A stretch of 64,000 bases of DNA, taken from NCBI GenBank assembly GCA_028751875.1, contig CM054143.1, positions 65,069,269 through 65,133,268 of the forward strand, given 5' to 3'. A program made the translations under genes and the position numbers. This document shows, in pieces, positions 60,001 to 64,000 of the stretch (the first letter of the stretch is position 1; each line of letters opens with the position of its first letter). This stretch comes from Rapana venosa (lineage: Eukaryota; Mollusca; Gastropoda; Neogastropoda; Muricidae). The notes beneath the pieces were generated by a model. That model saw nothing but the letters and a program-made list of their open reading frames with translations. It was not told where the DNA came from and did no database searches.

Positions 60001-63000
60001 CATAATGTATATATTACAGATACTTACTATATTGACACACGTTTAGTGATATTCAAGATGGCATTTGATGCACAACAGTATTTTGCCAATCTGTTACCCC
60101 TTATCTAGCAACTTCACTTTCCCCCTGGGTACACCTGCCAGAGACTTTAAAAAGTGTTAAATAATAAACTCTGGGAACACTAAATGTCTCCCGGGAAAAC
60201 TAAGGTGTTCTTCGAATGCAGGTTTTCCAATGGGGAGGCAGTGACGGCCCAGTTGTAAACCATTTTTTCAGATGGTATATCCACCATTTCCATCCTCCTC
60301 GTTCCCGTCCTCACAAAGTGTTAAAAGGATAAGTCGTAATGTTATCTTTTTTTTCAGTCTGCATTGACAGTTTGTTTTTGAAATGGAAGGGATTTGTCCC
60401 CCCTGAGATTTCATTAGTCCATTATTGTTTTCCATTTCGCTTTGCGTGCTCCCTCCTGCTTCCCTCTTCCTCATCTGAAACTAAGTGGGAATAACCAGAA
60501 TTCCCGGATTTAACAAAAAGTTTCATCTTAGTGCCACAGTATTGTAGAAGAGACCATTGAGTTTACAATAACAATGAAAGGTTGGTTGCAATCTTTTCTT
60601 GACCCCTGTTTCCCGTTTACATTATTTCTAATTACTCTTACACGAAGTTTTTAAAAATCTTTTTACCTGGGTAACAGGGTCTCTTTGGTGATAAGCCAGG
60701 ACTTCAGTGTTTTAATGATAAAAAAAATTGTCATTGAATAGGTGGACAACTTTTTTTTATGAAAGAACTTGACTGATTTTTTCAAAGCTTTGTACCCCTT
60801 TGCTGTTTTTCAATTGAAGCCCCGCAAAAATTTTTCCCTTTGGATAATTAATGGGTTTCATTTACGTTATTAAATTTATTTTCCAACCAAAATCCTTCCC
60901 CTTTTTACCAATTTGATGAACCACTTTCGCACTGGTACTGCAACCCTCCCACTCTAACCCCATCACTATGAACTGCACTGCCGCATGACTACATAATCTG
61001 TTTAAGGTGGCTTGCCTTGCACTTTGCGCCTATAATGTTGAACTAAACCCCTTTCCTCCCCTTACCCCTTTTTAAAGAAGTTTTTCAACTTGGTTGACTT
61101 TATGAAAGCTTATAGTAGGTTTCTTGTCAACCTTAAGTTACAGTGTGCTGTTTGGCAAACAACTCTCAAATGTTTGTTATACCCTGGTTGTGGGCTGGGA
61201 GGGGCCTAGCATTTCACCAGGTGTGTATGTTTTCACATTCTTTATGTTAAGTGTCCAGCATTTTCTCGTGAGTAGAAGATGGACTGGGTGTGATGGGGTA
61301 GTAAGTGTTCATTTTGGCTATTAGAAGTGGTGGTCAGCTTTTTCAGTACGTTGGGGTCCTCTCTATATTTATGTGCCTGAAGGTTGTAGCTACATTGTGT
61401 AGTTTGGAACAGTTCATGTAATAAGCACTTCAGAGCTTGATTCACCCAGTTGCTTTTCAACAGGTGGGGCTTTTTTTTGTTGAATAGCATCCCCTTCCCT
61501 CTCTTTCCCCCCCCCCTTCCCCCCACCCTCCCCTTTTTCTATTGAAAAACCCGCAGATTTTTCATGTAGAGGATAATTGGTTGATTTTAATTTGTTTGTC
61601 AGGTTGTGATGTGGGGGTTAGTTGTTCAGTCCAAATTTCCAAATGTATTCATTTGGGCAGTTGGTCTGCATGAACCAACTAACAGGGTGACAAAGGGATC
61701 TTTAAATCTTTCCTTGCGGGCTGGGCCGGGCACTTCTTCTTGGGTAGGCTGTGTGCTCCTGCGAATGCTTGAAAGGAAAAACAGGGGTTTTCTTTCCCCG
61801 CTTGAGGGTGGGGTTGTTTGGAGTAAATAAGGTCCCAAACCCTTTCGTGGCTCAATCATTCCTTTGGTGTGGAGTGCCAGTGTCCTAAATCCCTTCCGAA
61901 CCTTCATGCCACTCCAACAACAATTGGGTGGTCAGAATAGAGTGTTAGTTTTTATTCTACAAACAACAGTCAGCAGGACTAAGGCGGAACGAGGCATGCG
62001 ATGGTGTTCCCTGCCCAATGGGCCACTTCTTGGTGAAATGAAGCGTCAGTGGACCTTCTCCATGGAAGCGCCTGGAGCCCCTATAGTAGGATCGGCTTCT
62101 ACTTCTCACCAGAAGGGGGAGGATCCCGAAGCAGGTAATGCTCCGTGCGTACACCCGAGACGTTTACATCTCATCTATTTTGACATGGCAGGGTCCCACT
62201 TGCTTTGCTTCTACGTCGGACACCCGGAAGTCTCCTTACTTTTTGTGGGGTGCGGGCCTCCTGGAGAGGCTGCCCTTCTGATTTTTTCGCGGTTATTGAG
62301 GCCTTTTGCCTAGTTGAAAAGGGGTACGCTTTGAGGGAGGTAGCCCCAAACCCCTTTTTGATTGAAATGGCTCCTGGTTGGGGGAAAAAACAAGAATGCA
62401 ATGGCAATTGCTCCCTTCTAAGCTGTTATTTCGGTAATTTATCCTCTTTGGTTTGTTTCGTTATGGAATTTTCTACCCGGGTTTTGAAACTGAAAGGGAG
62501 CTACAAAAAAATCTGTAGCAAGTCATTCTAATTCAAACCCCACCCTTTTTAAGGGTTAGATGATCGGTTAAAAAATGTGTTTTGGTTTAGGGTCTCTTAA
62601 GCTTAAAAGAAGGGGGCATGATGCCGCTACTCGGGGTGAATGGCTTGTGCTGTAACCAAACCAAAGGATATTTTGGTTAACAAGGTAGGTTCCTGGCAGA
62701 GGTGGAAAAGGTGTCTACGGCTGTGGTTTAAAAATGGGGGGTTTTGATACTTCTCTGAAGAATTAAGGGCAATGGAAGGAAGCTTCCTAGAAAGAAAGGA
62801 TGTTTAAAAAAGGGCCCAGGGGTTTTTCCTAGGTTTGCAGAGGAATTTTGAAAAGAGTCACATTGAGGACGGTTAAGTTTTAGGAATTCCCAAAATCTGT
62901 AAGGATTATGCTTGTGCTTAGACTGAGGTGGGCTTGGCGTGTTTAGGATTGATTTTGGTAAATAGAATGCAAATTTTTTTTGGTTTGATTGTCTGCTTAA

Positions 63001-64000
63001 GAATGTTTTGGGTTTTTTTTGGGGGCAAATGGGTTTTGGGAAATTGATTGGATTACATATGGTTTAGAATTTTTGGTTAATGAAAGAACTGTTTAGTGTC
63101 TATTGGTACATGATTTAGGAAGCATGAAAAAATTGGGAAGATGTTATGGACAGGTATTTTGTGGGTTTAAATCTAGGATGTCAAATTGGTTTAAGTTTGT
63201 TTTGAAGTAGGTTTGGGGACCCAAAACGTTATGGGTTTTTTTGTTGGAATCTTTTAGGTTTTTTGTTTAAACTTTTTTTGTTTGGAGTTTGCTAAATTGT
63301 TTTGGTGTAAGTTTCTGAAGTGGTTTGTTTATTTCTCAAAGGAGAATTGATTTTTCCAGCATGTTATTTGGAATACTGGTTCCTTGCTCATCGATTTTCA
63401 GAGGATGGGAATGAGGACATTGGCATTTTTTAAAAGGCTTGGTTTTGTTTTTTAGGTGAATGGAATTTCGTGTCCCGGTTCCTTTGGTTCTCCCTCTTGG
63501 AATTTTTTGCGATGTGGATAGGGCTTTGCGCACTATAATGTTTGTTTTAAATAAAACCCTCTTTTTCTACCCCCATTTTAGAAAGAATTTTCAATTGGGT
63601 TACTTCATGATTTGCTTTAAATTAGGTTTCTTTTTTACTTAGCTTAGATCCGGTGTGTTTGGAAAATTTTCAAAAGTTTGTTTAAAATGGTGGTTTGGCT
63701 GGGAGACCAATTTCACCGGCCGGTTTTACTGTACACAATTTCATGTTAATGCAAAACATTGCTTGTAGCTGAAAATCAAGGGGTGTGATGGTTGCTCTCC
63801 CTTATTCCCCAAATGTCGGTATTTGAAAACTAGTGTCAGCTTTGTCAGTACGTGGACTTTATTCATGGTTTAGTCTTGTTGTAGCTCTGTGTTTGTGAAC
63901 GTCTGTTTTTCCCTTCAGGCTTGATTAAGGCTTGGTCTTATCAACATGGGCTCTTTTTTGTTGATAGCATCCCCAATTTCCTTTATTACTCTCTTATTCT
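60001..64000. other. second noisy, self-similar block
   Basis: 61090-61500 aligns with 63590-63985 (TCAGCTTTTTCAGTACGTTG against TCAGCTTTGTCAGTACGTGG, and GAATAGCATCCCC at the ends) at about 2.5 kb spacing, with many indels and homopolymer differences. No exon recognised. Confidence 0.5.

Noticed and set aside
61864..62531. 149- and 108-residue frames
   Set aside because: No recognisable motif, situated in the second noisy block, overlapping frames on both strands.

Overview
This is eukaryotic, animal nuclear DNA. It is intron-rich, crowded with SINEs, LINE fragments, minisatellites and long G/C homopolymers, and has no bacterial-style gene packing. The tRNA-derived SINEs, the SINE tail shared with a CR1/L2-type LINE, and proteins clearly related to but well diverged from vertebrate orthologues suggest a lophotrochozoan, most likely a mollusc such as a marine gastropod. 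That taxonomic call is inference.

Two host genes can be read. (1) LDHD, mitochondrial D-lactate dehydrogenase (FAD-linked), lies on the minus strand from about 45950 down to 18779. I reconstruct 11 canonical coding exons with consistent GT/AG sites and phases, plus a tentative first exon. Together they give about 482 residues, near the human length. The HVGDGNFH exon exists twice (23358-23469 and 22377-22488). Both copies are 112 nt, open, and have identical phases that forbid using both at once, so they are a strong candidate for mutually exclusive exons. (2) RPL14 (ribosomal protein eL14) starts at 46606 on the plus strand, head to head with LDHD. Exons 1-3 are clean. The sequence then enters a noisy, self-similar stretch (about 49.8-56.4 kb) where only a broken candidate for exon 4 can be seen.

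Layout. 1-13 kb: SINE fragments, G/C homopolymers and two decayed LINEs back to back (about 6.96-9.6 kb and 9.67-11.7 kb). 13-18.7 kb: SINEs and a 30-bp minisatellite split by a SINE with target-site duplication. 18.8-46 kb: LDHD; its introns carry six minisatellites, a CR1/L2-like LINE and many SINEs. 46.6-49.5 kb: RPL14 exons 1-3, with a LINE 3' end in intron 1. 49.8-64 kb: mostly unrecognised sequence, with two blocks (49.8-56.4 and 60-64 kb) that look like noisy duplicated copies or poorly polished assembly.

The most unusual signal is in LDHD. Several tandem arrays touch splice junctions, and at exons 4 and 6 the repeat unit is a copy of the exon/donor junction itself. Those introns therefore begin with about 30 decoy 5' splice sites each. 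A third array abuts the acceptor of one of the alternative exons, and (TG)n tracts replace the polypyrimidine tract of two other acceptors.
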